Part shown: positions 9,625 through 21,500 of the stretch, piece by piece
How the letters are laid out: each line of letters begins with the position of its first letter
How positions within the stretch are numbered: the stretch's first letter is position 1
Assembly (NCBI GenBank): GCA_013368325.1
Contig: JAACJK010000229.1
Location: forward strand, 62,001-126,000
DNA length: 64,000 nucleotides
Direction: 5' to 3'
Source: Ephemerocybe angulata
Lineage: Eukaryota; Basidiomycota; Agaricomycetes; Agaricales; Psathyrellaceae
Notes under the pieces: generated by a model
The model's input: only the letters and a program-made list of their open reading frames with translations
What the model was told of the DNA's origin: nothing
Database searches by the model: none
Made by a program: the position numbers and the translations under genes

Positions 9625-12201
9625 CTAGTCCTCACCAGAGCTCGACTCAATCACACTGCCTTCATCATCATCCTTGCGCTCGTCATCCTTGCGCTCATCG
9701 CCCTTGCGCTCGTCGTCCTTGCGCTCGTCTTCCTCCTCCTCCTCCTCACTGTACTCGGAAGGTTCGGTCCATGGCGTGTCGGATCCCAGATCCCAGACTG
9801 TCAGAGTCGCGGAAGCGATTGAGAGCGCGGAAATGAGAATACGCCGACCTTGCATGGCGCAGAGCCCTCCTCCGTCCACTGATAGTTTTCCCGTTCCTAT
9901 CCACCTTGAAGAGATTGTCGACTTGACCTCGACCAAGAAACTTGAAGACAGTCACAAGCATTGCACGGTCTCTTGGAGTGAAAGCCGCACGCCTGCCTTT
10001 GCCCCACCGCTCTCGGATCTCCCCGTCCTCGATCGACTTGATACGCAATGACTTCCAGATGCAGAAGTCGATGATAACGTCGTCCAAAACGCAGCCGCAG
10101 TGAAGGGTAGCGATGCCGCTTGCAGTTTTGGGAAAAAACTCCAAGACGCGCTTGAGTGTGAAGTTGGTGTTTGAGTACTTCTTGCTGATGCGATGTCCAG
10201 GGGGAGCGGGATCACGTTGGAGGTAGGATGGATTCCGTCGAGCTGGGACGTCCTTCAGAGGGGCGAAGGGAACACCAGTGATCTTGTAGGTCTTTCCCTT
10301 CTCTTGGATGTTTTCGTCGTGGAGAGACTGCTTGCTGTGGTCGGTAAGAGTGTGGTAGTGACAGCAAGTCCGGCCATTTTTGAGGATAAAGAGGGAGGCC
10401 GTCGTCTTGTATGAGTACGTCGCAAGGTCAGGAGCTAGCTCAGGGGCCCGCCGCATCCAGCAGCAAATCTCGTTCGGGATAGGTTCATTCTTGTTGACCA
10501 TCCTATGGTAGAACTTCTTTGCTTTTTCTGAAAGCCAAAGCATGAGTAACAGTGAACGAAAAATGAATTGCGAACACACTTCTGAGCGTCTCCTGCTTCT
10601 CCTCGGAAAGGTTCCACCATCGTTCTCCGAGGCGTTTCTTCCCTCCGTCGCCGGCTTTCTTTTGTTTTCGCAGATGCCTCGGAAGGGGCTCGCCGTCCTC
10701 ATCCACGGAAGCGTCGGGGTCGAAGTCAGAGTCGGCGTCGCTTTCGTCACTTTCTTCGTGGTCACTTTCATCTGTCCATTCGTCCTCGTCAGTGAAGGTA
10801 GCTTCATCACTGCTCTCCCCACTGTCATGTCCAGCGAGATAACCGTTGACTGCGTCGGTGACCTCGCGACCGCCCTAAGCCAATCATAAGTAATTGATTA
10901 AGAATACACCCAGCTCTAAAACGCACCATGATATAGACTTTCTGGCCCTCCTAACCGGGAGATAATAAACTCGATGTTAGTAGATAGAATCTCATGTAAG
11001 GAAACACGACGAACCATGGTATAGAGAACTTCCATGCCTGGGAGAGGCTTCTCCTGCTCATCATCCGCTTCCCCCTCTTCTTCATCTGAAAGCTTGGGCT
11101 TCCGTCTCGTCTTTGGCAGGGGACTCTTGCTATGCTGGACGGCGTCTTCCTTCGGAGTCCTAGGTGAGGGATTCTTGGTGTGATGAATGTCGTCCCTTTT
11201 CTTGAGAAACTCCCTCGTTGGAATCTTCAGCTGCCGTGGGCCGAGTGGCGTTGTTGATTTTGGGGTGGATCCGGTGCTCACAGGCCTGGGTGGTGTCGAT
11301 GGCCTGGGCGGCGTAGAAGGCTTCGGGGTGGGCTGGGGCACGGCGAGTGGTCCAGGCGGAGTTGCCGACACCGCAGTGGGCGTAGTGACAGGCAGTGGCG
11401 TCGCAGTCGTGGGCGCTGTTGTTGGTACTGTGGTTGACGACGTCGACACCGGGGTGGGCGTATTGACAGGCAGTGTCGTCACCGTCGTGGGCGCGATTTC
11501 CCCAGCCTTGGATGGCGACTTTGAGCTTGTGTCGGGTGGCATGATTGGCGTTCCCTGGCGCGAAAGAGCGAGGGGGCTTGGAAGGGGTGTGAGATCAGAC
11601 CCAGCATCGGAGGCTTGAGTACGAGGTGTGGTAGGCATGTTTGTATCTAGTTAGCAGGTAAAGTAAGTTTATGCCGTCGTGCAGTAATCGACTTAGCACT
11701 TACTATTCCTGTTCCCTGAGCTTTGAGGCTGGGTGCGCAGACGTTTGGGTGGAGGCGAGCCAGAGCCATTCGGGCTTGCAGGGCGCTTGGACGTGACGCC
11801 GGCTCCTTGCTTCTTCTTCAACGCAGCAAGCCTGGCTGAGAGGCGTTTGATGTTCTGTTTCAGAGCCGTGAGCTTCCTCGTAGTCATGCCCGCCGATTTT
11901 CCATCGTGCTGGGCTAATCCAAAGGTCAATAAGCATCCAGCATACGCACACAAGGCCAGTAGAACGACGTACCTTTAAAATGAGCACGCTTCCCTTCCAG
12001 TATTGCGCCATGGGCAGAACACGCATTGAGGTGCGCTTCGAGGGCAGCTGGGGGCAGCACTGATATGAGCGTTGTCTGTGAACGTTCTGAGACAACGTTA
12101 GTAGCCTCCCCTCACAACTCAATCAGTTTGGGCTTACCAAATCTTGTCACGTCAATGTTCATTTCGTTTTGCTCTGGGTCTGGAGGAGAGCTATTGGCCA
12201 T
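9625..12201 (-). CDS. large acidic coiled-coil protein of the transposon, unknown function
   Basis: I do not recognise a domain. Exons chain in phase from an ATG at 12201 (MANSSPPDPEQNEMNIDV). In order they encode a short LEAHLNACSAHG segment, a basic coiled coil (TTRKLTALKQNIKRLSARLA), a PPPKRLR nuclear signal, a long Pro/Thr-rich linker, a conserved-looking MVRRVSLHEILSTNIEFII segment, an Asp/Glu-rich stretch, a folded-looking region of about 200 residues (NEICCWMRRAPELAPD through VIIDFCIWKSLRI) and a terminal Glu/Asp/Lys tail ending in ESSSGED. An ATG at 11638 could start a shorter form, and the last two splice sites are uncertain, so two genes remain possible. The composition suggests a nuclear, chromatin- or DNA-associated protein. 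It is convergent with the chromodomain gene. Confidence 0.6.
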
Positions 12202-13285
12202 GATGAGCAGACTAACGGTGTGTCGACGCGTCGCCGAACGATTTTCTAAGCTATGTCAGATTCAAACCGGACGCCCAGCGGTTCGTGAGCCATTGGTTGG
12301 TTCGACTTGGTTGGTGCCCGGCGGCTGAAATGCCTAAATCGGGAATTCTCCATCCTCTTTGGGCCTACCGCCGTCGGGCCGTCGGCTAAGGTGGTCCAGA
12401 TCCAAGGTGGGCTCAGTAGGGCTCAGTGGGGTGATCTCTGCTCATTTAAGTGTATCCACAAGCACTCTGAAGCTATGGGGGTATTTTAATAAGAAGCAGA
12501 CAGCCCTAAGAGGGGAGTGTACACGTCTTGGTCCCGTTCTGGTACTAGAAACTTTGCGCCTGAGCGACTCTGAGCGAGCGCCTCGAGCCAACTTCCATTC
12601 TCCATTGCGGATCAATAGAGTCAGCCAAGCGCAATATCCACATGTCCAGGGGGCCAAGGGCGCGATAAGGGCGCGATGCCGCCCAGGCCCGAAAACACCC
12701 TGTCGGCCTACGATGCAAAAATAGACGCCCGGCGCTACAATTAGCCTGCGGCACTTTGCTATAAGCCGTCTGCTTCAACGCAATGCCTGCCACTATAAGC
12801 ACGATATCGCAACAATATAGCGTAGAAGTAATAGTATTGAAAGTGCACCAGGGCACTTTCTGAAGGTGGTCCGTTCAACTCTCGATGTAGCCTTTTACAA
12901 ATATTTTTTACCCGCAATTCTCCAGAGCGCGATCACTGACCGAGACGCTGATCTGGTGCAATGGTATCCTCGGCGTTTGACCTTTTCTTCGTTCACACTG
13001 ATGCCTCGGGCAGGAGCACTTGAAGCACTAGCTACTGCCTGCGACGAGGCTCAGCGCCTAGAAAAGCGCCGCGAACAAAGCCGACAGTCGACCGAGAAGA
13101 ACTACAAAAAGTACGATGGTATCTTAGGTTTGCTAAAATAAATGTTGAAGGCAATGTAGGGACATTCTTCGCTCTCGAGAAATGGCCCGGCTACGCAAGC
13201 AAACTAGCCGTGCTAATATAAAAGCGTCAGTATTGATACCTCCCTAGATATTATCACCGCACTGACGACCCTTCACGGACTGTAG

Positions 13286-13722
13286 GCGGAAAGCTGCACA
13301 AGGTCGTCCTCCAGAATCTCCTTCAAGTCTTCCCCCTTCATCGCCTCCACGGCCATCCTCTTCGTCTCTCCCGCCAAGCTCACCACCTGCTGCGTACGAC
13401 CAGATACCGACACCCCCGATAGAAGTCAAATTGCCCAGATTGCGTGCCCGTCCAACGAAAACAGACCTACAGGTGCTCAAAAGCCTCCCTCCATCACACG
13501 CCGAGTTTGTGCGCAACATCATGTCTCTTGCTATTATGGAGCAGCAAAGAAGGATAGTCTTGTCAAGGTGGGTCCTCCACTTCTGTACTCCTCAGCATCC
13601 TTTAATCAAACGGCAGGGACTGGGAAGGAATATGGGACCACTGCTACAAAGCGTTGGCCGAGGAATCAGACATTGCGTGGGATGACTTGTTTCGAGTGGG
13701 AAGCTGGGAGAGCGACGTCTAA
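13286..13722 (+). CDS. small unknown protein of the transposon (3' exons)
   Basis: Two exons (13286-13567 and 13617-13722) join in phase and end in TAA. They encode a Ser/Pro-rich segment, then LPRLRARPTKTDLQVLKSLP, SHAEFVRNIMSLAIMEQQRR and, after the intron, DWEGIWDHCYKALAEESD ending in SWESDV. The helical, Trp-containing C-terminus looks conserved but I cannot name it. A likely upstream exon near 12990-13116 encodes a Glu/Arg-rich helix (ACDEAQRLEKRREQSR) ending in a GTATCT donor, but the phase needs a further small exon, so the 5' end is unresolved. Confidence 0.5.
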
Positions 13723-14215
13723 GACCCATTTGATTAAATAGAGCTATATACTGTCTATCTGAGTGACGAATAAAGGCTCGTTGAGCGATGTGTTCAATGG
13801 TCAATGAGTAGGTCAGTGACCGGTCAGTGACATGTCACTGACCAGAAATGTCACTGACCACAGAAGTCAAACCCCCTTTGTGCGCCCTCCTGGCCTCGCG
13901 TTTCCACTATTTTAGTATATATCAGAAGCTACGGTAAACGTCTATCCATTAGTGTAGCACTTTCGTTAGAAAATGGGCTTTAGAAAATAAATATGTGTGG
14001 GCCCATCTGTGCGAGCATGGCAAGATTGATCTCTAGTTCAGATTCTACCACTAAGTGTCGGACATGGCATCCATTTGCCTGTCAAATTTTCTAACACTGT
14101 TCTACCTTCTATATCACAATCGTTGATGTTATGCAGCCTAATATTGATAACTGGGGCCATATTCTATACAGGTCCAAGAAAAGATACAGAATGAGTATGC
14201 TACCATAACGTTACA
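13723..14215. other. spacer with inverted GGTCAGTGACAT motifs
   Basis: Between convergent gene ends. At 13809-13862 the motif GGTCAGTGAC occurs twice directly and twice inverted, enough to form alternative hairpins. No coding signal is seen. Confidence 0.5.
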
Positions 14216-16147
14216 CTAAAGCCTCTCATCATCGGCGTCCTCCATAGCATGGTCGTTCAAGTCCTGTCCCGTATTATCAAACTCTGCCTGGCTTTCAACC
14301 TTGACCTCGCCAAATGCCAGAATCTCCTCTATGGTACTCCACAAGGCAAGACCCTTCTCCCACCTGAACGCCTTTCGTGCCATCATATCCTTCCACAGAT
14401 CCTCGTCATAGTCCTTCAGCTGCTGTTCGGTACGGTAGCCATTGTCAGCGTGGCGGAATAGAGCCCCCGAGGTAAACTGAGTGAACGAAACACGAATCTC
14501 TCCAGGCTGGATGGCCGTGTTTGAATGAGTGAACACCGCTGATGGAAGCAATATGCACGAGCCGGGGGGGAATTCAATTGCAACGCCTAACTCCTCAATG
14601 ACGAGATGCCCGCCAAGCTCGTAGTCGAAGTCGCCGAGGGCGGTAACTGCACAGAACCCATAAGGAAGATTCATGCAGTCGCGATGACGAGCGGTTACCG
14701 TCTGAGGGCCAAAGTTGAACGCCGCTGCAGAGAACACGCTTTGGTCAAAGTTCCAGCGAAGCTCTGGCATGTGTGCCTCTACGTCTCTACGAAGGCCGTG
14801 GTATTTCTTATACAGATTGGGTAAAAACATGTTGAAGGAAGCTAAGAGTGCAGAAAATGGTAAGAATGTGACCTCCACGGGCGAAGACGGGCGACATACC
14901 ACTTTGGAATAGCGCCAAGCGTCTGATGTCTTCGTTCTCCAGCAAACACTTGAGCATGTCCTCGTGGCCTGGATTTTGGAGGTTGTAGGGTTTAAGAGGG
15001 CCCTGGCCGGCCATGACTCCAACGTTCAGCGCCCCAAACCCCTTTCCGCGCTTGTGGTCCTTGTTGAACTTTCGGTTGGCGCCAGCGTTGAGAATGGCCT
15101 GGCACGCGTTGTTGTGCGATTTGGTGAAGTCCGGGCTGTCGATGCGGCCAGCTCCAGCAACGAGGATGGCGTCGGTGACGGGATCGGTGAGGAAGAGCGG
15201 GTCGCTAAGAGGCCTGTCAGTTCAGCAGATAGAGGAAGGGGGGATGTCGCTTACATGCCATTCCATTTCACCAAGTCGATGCCCTCGGCCAAAACCTCTG
15301 TGAGGGTGCGAGTGGCCTTTGGGCCAGAGGATCCCTTCGGCTTGGCCTCGTAGGCGGTGGAGGTAGTGGGCAGCGAGTCGACGTCCACTTCGCGTGGGAG
15401 AGGCTTTCCAGAGCTCTCAGATACGTGCTTCTTGACGACGCTTGGGCGGGGCGGCTGGCCACTTGCAGCAAACATGTTCGCTTTCTCGAGCTTGCGTTTC
15501 TTCTTCTGGCGTTCCTTATCACGCTTCGTCCTTTTGCCGGCGGAGGTGAGCTTTGTGGGCGGCAATGAGGTAGACGACCCAACAGGGCCGGAGTTAGGGG
15601 GCGCTGATGCTCCAATCGGAGGCTCGGCGTCTAACTTATTGGCGCTGGCGTACCCTGCGCCTCTCTCAGCCGTATTGTGCTTGGTCTCGTCGTCCTTCAT
15701 ATCCGTCGCGTCGGTGAAGGCCCTGTCGAACTCGGCAAGCGATTCGAGAAGCGCAGGGCTAACGGAACGGTTGATGAAAGGGCTGGGAGCTGAGTGCGCG
15801 TTAGAAAAATGAAACGCGGTGGCGTTCGTGCCCACGACGTGTACATGCCCGAAAGACGCGTCGGTGTCTTGTACAGGCCTGGTGGACGCGTCGTCACTGA
15901 GTTCAGGCTTGGTGGACGCGTCATTGTCGAGTGCAAACGAGGTTTCGATGTCGACGACGTCCTCATTCTCCAACGCGGCGGCAAGAAGGGGAGCGACGGA
16001 GAACGCGGGGTTGGGGGCGGGCGCCGATGTGAACGAAGAGTAAGTGCGTCCCTGAAGGGTTGCGAATGACTTTGAAAGCCCCGGTTAGCCAGCAGTCTGT
16101 GGTATTCACCTAATAGCACGCACCACTGTTGACGAGAAGAACTTCAT
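14216..16147 (-). CDS. TET/JBP-family 2OG-Fe(II) dioxygenase
   Basis: Four exons (16124-16147, 15255-16051, 14900-15213, 14216-14841) join in phase to 586 residues. The first 270 residues are disordered, with Ser/Asp/Lys-rich tracts and a strong bipartite nuclear signal (GKRTKRDKERQKKKRKLEK). The catalytic domain spans about 275-500 and contains the double-stranded beta-helix signature: HRD (H431, D433) and H484 in FTHSNTAI as Fe(II) ligands, and R495 in GEIRVSF as 2-oxoglutarate ligand. The intervening GDFDYELGGHLVIEELG and FPPGSCILLPSA match the fungal TET/JBP pattern. Such enzymes oxidise 5-methylcytosine, or thymine in JBP. All catalytic residues are present and no frame break is seen. 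It is encoded inside the KDZ-like transposon, as described for basidiomycete TET/JBP genes. Substrate is inferred from the family. Confidence 0.88.
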
Positions 16148-16724
16148 GGCTGCAGAAGGTGCGCACGGCTGGTTTGTGCGGCGTTTCGAAGCCCTTCAAA
16201 AACAGTCAGAACGCGCCGTTAGCGGCTGTGCTAGAGCCGCCAGCTCACCAGGAAGACGAGGGTCACCAGGAAGACGAGGGGCGGGTGTGGAGACTGGGCC
16301 GGGCTATTCAGGCGGCTTGGGGCCCTCTGCAATGAAATATGAGCACAGCGGGCCAAAGAGCAGAGCACATATACTTCTGTAACTCACCGTAGAAATTGCC
16401 GAGTTGATAGTAGTGTTCAAAGCAGAGGGGGGCACAGAAAGTGGGGTGGAGAGTGTAAGATATGGTATAGGGCTCGTCCAAGTGCGTCCGCCTGCTCCAA
16501 TCCGTGTACGATGCCGGGTGTGGCTTCAGAACCGGGGGAGCGCAGCGACGTGGCAGGGGTAGGGCCCGATTGAAGTGACGGTTGAAGAAGAAGATGAAGA
16601 AAAAAAAACACAAACAGTGGGAAAACGATGGACATAGAAACGTAAACGCCGCCAGCGGCCAAACAGGGGCTTCGATCAATTATGAAACGCGACGCGTGAC
16701 GGAAGTCGCGTCAGTCGCGTCAAT

Positions 16725-16815
16725 GATCAAAAAAGAATGGCCTTGGTGATAATCGAACACGGGCCCTCCAGCTAAGGGCGTCCAGCACAATGCCGCTCAG
16801 CCAACCGGGCATTCA
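16725..16815 (-). ncRNA. tRNA-like Pol III unit (SINE or tRNA relic)
   Basis: On the minus strand an A-box-like TTGGCTGAGCGG is followed 40-50 bases on by a B-box-like GTGTTCGATTATC and then a run of six T (16725-16730). These are the internal promoter and terminator of a Pol III gene. The acceptor and T stems do not pair as in a working tRNA, so it is more likely a tRNA-derived SINE or decayed tRNA. It lies in the spacer between two cargo genes of the transposon. Confidence 0.4.
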
Positions 16816-16992
16816 TTTGGGGGTGCTAGACATTGCTAAGGCCTTGCCGTATTGCCGCCCAAAAGAAAGAAAAAAAAAAGAGACAGGGGCAGGCGCATTG
16901 CCATCGGACGTCATGCTCACAGGAGGTACGGAGTAATGGTAGTGTATTGAAAAGACCTCTATACTAGTGCTGTATCTACTTAGTAACGTATC

Positions 16993-18227
16993 CTACGGCC
17001 CACCCTGCTGGAGAAGAGCGTTACGGGCGGATGTTTGAGTAGCCATGATGGCGCGAAGGCGAGCAATCTCATCCTGGGCGCGCCGCGACTCCTCCTGTGC
17101 CTGAGCTGCGGCATCGTTAGCCGCTCTAACACTCTCTGCCGCCTCTGCTTGCACGCGTACAATGTCGAGGCCGTAGGCACGGTCAGCCTGCTTGACCATA
17201 GACATCGTCTTCGACACGTTCTGGTGGATTTTCTTGAGTTCTTCAGGCGCGTCTTTTCGAAGCTTGCGCGACGCGTAGCTAATAAAGGGCGCCTTCGATC
17301 CTGGGGTCTGCATGGCAATGTACACCCAGCTACTTGTACGGTCCCCGAGATCTTGGCACTGAGCAAAGTTGAATGGTAAATGTAAGTCAGTTTTGATAAG
17401 TATTCGAGAAAGATTGGAAGACGTACACGGGTGAGAAGGTCCTTGACGCCGTAGTTGAATGCGCGGGTTGCCGCCTTTCGTCCGGCGTATGGCTTCTTCT
17501 GGTGGCGAAGTCGTGGAACAGCTGCGCGTAAAAGCCAAATAAGTTAGTAAATTAGAATGAGACGCTAGGAGATATGTGTAGTATACGTACAAAACTCAGC
17601 GCCGCCACGAAGGGCTCCACTGATAGTCTTGAAGATGGGGCTTTTCAGAGAGGGGTAGAGGCGCTTGGGAGACCCCGGTGGCGAAGATGACGCAGGGGAT
17701 GATGGGGGAGGAGGAGTAGGACTGACAACGGGCGGGGATGATGGAGGAAGTGGGCCGACAACGAGCGGGGATGATGGAGGAAGAGGGCCGACAACGGGCG
17801 GGGATGTTGGAGGAAGTGGACCGACAACGGGCGGGAGTGGAGGCTGGGGAGTGCGCGGCTGGATCTGAACTGTGGGCCCATGCGCCTGGGGAGCGGTCCG
17901 ACGAGGGGTGCTTGGATTGGGAGCGGAGATCGCGGCAAGCTCAGGATCGAGCCATGATGGAAGGTCCAAATTTGGAGGGGAGGGGAGCTGCGCATGCGAC
18001 GGCGAGGCAGGCGACGAGGGAGTCTGATAAACTGGTTAGTACGACGGCGTCCTCTGTGAAGTATTGAATATTGAGCGTACACTTTTCTTAGCCCGACGAG
18101 TTGATTTGGGGCATGCGCAACTGGCCTTTAAGACGTTACCAGGGCAGATCCGGCACCTGCGAGGGGCGCGAGGTGCTTTGACTGGCGAGGATGACGACCG
18201 GCCACGGCGTGAAGGCGTTGTAGCCAT
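16993..18227 (-). CDS. Cys-cluster/coiled-coil protein of the transposon, unknown
   Basis: Four exons (18081-18227, 17591-18023, 17427-17521, 16993-17358) join in phase to 346 residues. The N-terminus is basic and SPVKAPRAPRR-like, followed by a compact CRICPGNVLKASCACPKS cluster that could bind zinc. A Pro/Ser linker contains the repeated peptide VVGPLPPSSPP. Next is a basic segment HQKKPYAGRKAATRAFNYG, then a globular stretch (CQDLGDRTSSWVYIAMQTPG) and a long C-terminal coiled coil rich in Ala, Glu and Gln. No known family is recognised. It is transcribed divergently from the transposase with 312 bp between start codons, so the two probably share a promoter region. The layout suggests an oligomeric DNA- or chromatin-binding accessory factor, which is inference. 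Confidence 0.65.
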
Positions 18228-18539
18228 GGCGCAGAAGCTAAAAAGGTGGGATTCGATTCAGGAAGGGGGAAGGGGGAAGGCCGTGAAGAAACATAAAAAC
18301 TCGGGCGATTTTATAGGGCGATAACTTCACCCTGGCCGATCGTCTTCAAGCGCTTATCATAGGCACATACGGGCAACATATGGGCCAGGGCGGTTGCCGT
18401 TGGCTTGCCGTTCGCATTCTTTAGCCGCTTGTGTCGCCTAACAGACGAGCCGGCTATCGTCCAAAATGGGATAGTGAGCCACCCTAAGCTCTACTGAACC
18501 AAGGGTTTTTGTACGAACCTCTAGATCTTCTTGGTGAAT
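18228..18539. promoter_or_regulatory. divergent promoter region of transposase and coiled-coil gene
   Basis: A 312-bp intergenic stretch between two divergent start codons. No clear TATA box is seen. It is the only upstream region for both genes, so co-regulation is likely by position. Confidence 0.4.
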
Positions 18540-21500
18540 ATGGCGCCCAAAAAGTCGCAACGCGTTGTTCCAACAGAGGCGGTCTACTCATCTGACGAAG
18601 AAGTGGACGCCTTCCCTGAACATTTATTAGAAGAGGCAAAGGATGATGTCTGGCAGTCGCCAGTCAAAGCCACGAAAGCGTACCGGATTGACCTCAAGCC
18701 TCGCGTTGGAGCAAAACGGAAGCGCCCAAACAATGCACCACCCGTCCAAGCGGTCGAGGATATTGCTGCTGTGCTTTCAGTTGAAAGCGAGCTTTGGGAG
18801 GATGATTTGGCATTCTCTGGAGGGGATGGTGGATGGAACGATGGAGGGTTGGGAGAGGGGATGACAGGTATAGAGGACTCAGGGTCACGCGCTCCGACGT
18901 CAGAGTCTGTCACACTGGGCGAGTTTGAATTCTCGACAGAACAACTTCTCTATTATCACAGCGTGGTCAGAGCGGGGGCAGCAGGGATTGGGTATATTGA
19001 AGACAATGTCTTCGCTGTGGAGGGCTGGAACGTCCATCGGGAGCAAGCGACGGTAAGTACTTCCGACGTCCACTGTCCTGGTCCCCAGTTCTGCCAGATA
19101 ATTGTTTAACTGACTCTCGACGCTTGTGTAGGGAATGTGGTACCATCTTGAGTACCTTGTCGTGGAGGGAGAGGAGAAAGACGCAGAAGAGCTTGCTGTG
19201 GGGTGCACATGCCCTGCTGGCCTTCGGGAAGGCTACTGCATACACATCGCCCTCGTTAAACGCTTTGATGTTCGAGATATCCGTGGGTATGCACAGGCTG
19301 TTGCATCGGATGGTACGCCCTCATGTGGTTCTTTTTCTTCAGTCTCAAGTTGACTGACATCGGCGCCCAGAGCTCACAATTACCATGTTCTATCGCGAGC
19401 GTATAGAAGAATCCGACGAATTTCTTACCCTGTTCTCCGTCCGTTCCCACTCGCAGACTGGTGCAAAAGGAAGGGCGCTTGTGAAACACTTGGGCAACTG
19501 TCCGTCAACTGGCCAGTGGACTTGCTCTAAGTCACACACGAAGAAAACGAAATGCGCCCACGTCCCAGCAGCAACTAAAGTATTACGCGAGGCCCTCAAA
19601 CTACCTTTGGATACGCCTATCCATGAAACACTTGGAGGATTGGATCTGGGTGCCTTGGAGAACGGAGCGGAGGGTGTCCCAGCCGCTGTAACTGGTGGTG
19701 AGGCCCTCATTATCCCTTTGCAGAAATCCCGTACGCCATTTTTTGAGCTTTTATCGTTGAATTTCAGTAACTAATCCATAACATCGACCTTTAGCTGCTA
19801 TGTGTCTCCAGGGATCTGTTTCGTATCGCCCTATACTACCTCCATTGTCATACGTCCTTCCATCCGATGAGACTCTATACCCCCGGCCGCCCCCATTTCG
19901 CAATGCACCTGCTGCCCCATTCCCCCTCGACCTCACTTCTACCTGCCCATGTCCACTTCCTCTGCGCTCGTCATTCGACCCTCAACGGACACCGTCTCGC
20001 GAAGTCCACCCCTGTCGTGTGTACACAGTCCTTGGCTGCTACACTGCACAGATCGAGCTTCAACCGTGCCCCAATTGCTATTCACGAGGCGAACATTTCA
20101 TCGGGCCTGATTTGCGCGATATCGGTTTATTTAACTACGACAACACCACACTTGTTAGCCATGAGCTGCTGGACGAATACACGGTCGCATACTCAAGCTC
20201 AGAAACTCCGTTCACTGCCTTTGTCGCCCAGATGTCCCACCGCTACTCGAGCACTACAACACGTTTTATGCGCTCGGATCTGTTTCGCCCCATTTGGTTT
20301 GCCTACGTCTCCGTCCAGGCATTCGAGAAGGATATGTCCTGTGTCCGATGCGGCACCTCTCCGGAAACGGTTATCTGGGATGGAGTTACCGTTGCATTTG
20401 ACAAGAATCGCCTTGCGTCAACGCTCGCCCCTCCAACACAGCTCACTTCCCAGTCATTTCGGCGTCCATTGGTCAAGAACAAACCAGGGCAGCAGCTCAT
20501 CAAGGACGCTACCCTCCGCAAGCAAATCCGAGCAATAATTGCTACTCTCAAGGATCGTGTTCGGGCCGCTGCCCCAGAGGACAGTTACAATGACTCAGGG
20601 CTACCGCAAGATACCGCAATACCCAGCGAAGCAAGCGAAGCTCTATGCGCCGACACTGTTCTCTCGGACACGCAACGGATAGACGAGGTACTCCAATCCT
20701 TGTCAAGCCTTTGTCCAGCCGTCTGCACACTATTTATGGAGTTCTGTGGCTACGCAGCCTATGCAAAGAGGCGGCCGCCTCCGCCCCTCTTTCGATCATT
20801 CTTCCTTCAGGTGCGTGCCAAGTCAATGCTCGTCGGTTTCCTGAAATAAACTGAAGTATACCACATTAGATCGCCGCGGAGGAATCAATCTTACAAATGG
20901 TTAATGGCTCAGCACTGAGGCTGCTCCAGGTGTTCCTTGAAAACCCTCAGCATGGTCTTATCACGCAGTTACTGGGCATTCCAGGGATCTATCTTCTCTT
21001 AAGGAAGTACCCTGGCCGTCTCCACGCAATGGTCCCTATTCTTCGATGGATAGCTGAGCGAGCAGTCGTTGTTTTTGAAGCCGTGAGAGTTGATTCCAGG
21101 CCAATCCCAATCATCTCAGATGCCGAAGCTTCAGCCTTAAATTGGCGTTTAGTACGTCTTTCGGGCCTCACTTTCTATGAAGCCTAGGCTGACGACGTTT
21201 GTAGACCGGCTGCTTTTACAGCCTACCCCAGCTACGCTTCCGCCCTCGCTATGAGAATTTGATTAGCGATCGAAGCAAGGTTGACTCGTCAAGAGGCGGA
21301 GATACTTGTGGGAAGTACTTCTCGGAGTATGGCGAGGCAACACTCACCGGCGGAATAATGGCAGCATGGTGCACTCATAGTGTGTGCTATGGCTTCCACT
21401 GCATCCCCTCAAGTGAAGGGCGTAACGACGTCTTCTCGGCACTCATCACACGGTGGCCGGTTGCTCCCAAAAGGATCATCTACGACTTTGCCTGTGCTCT

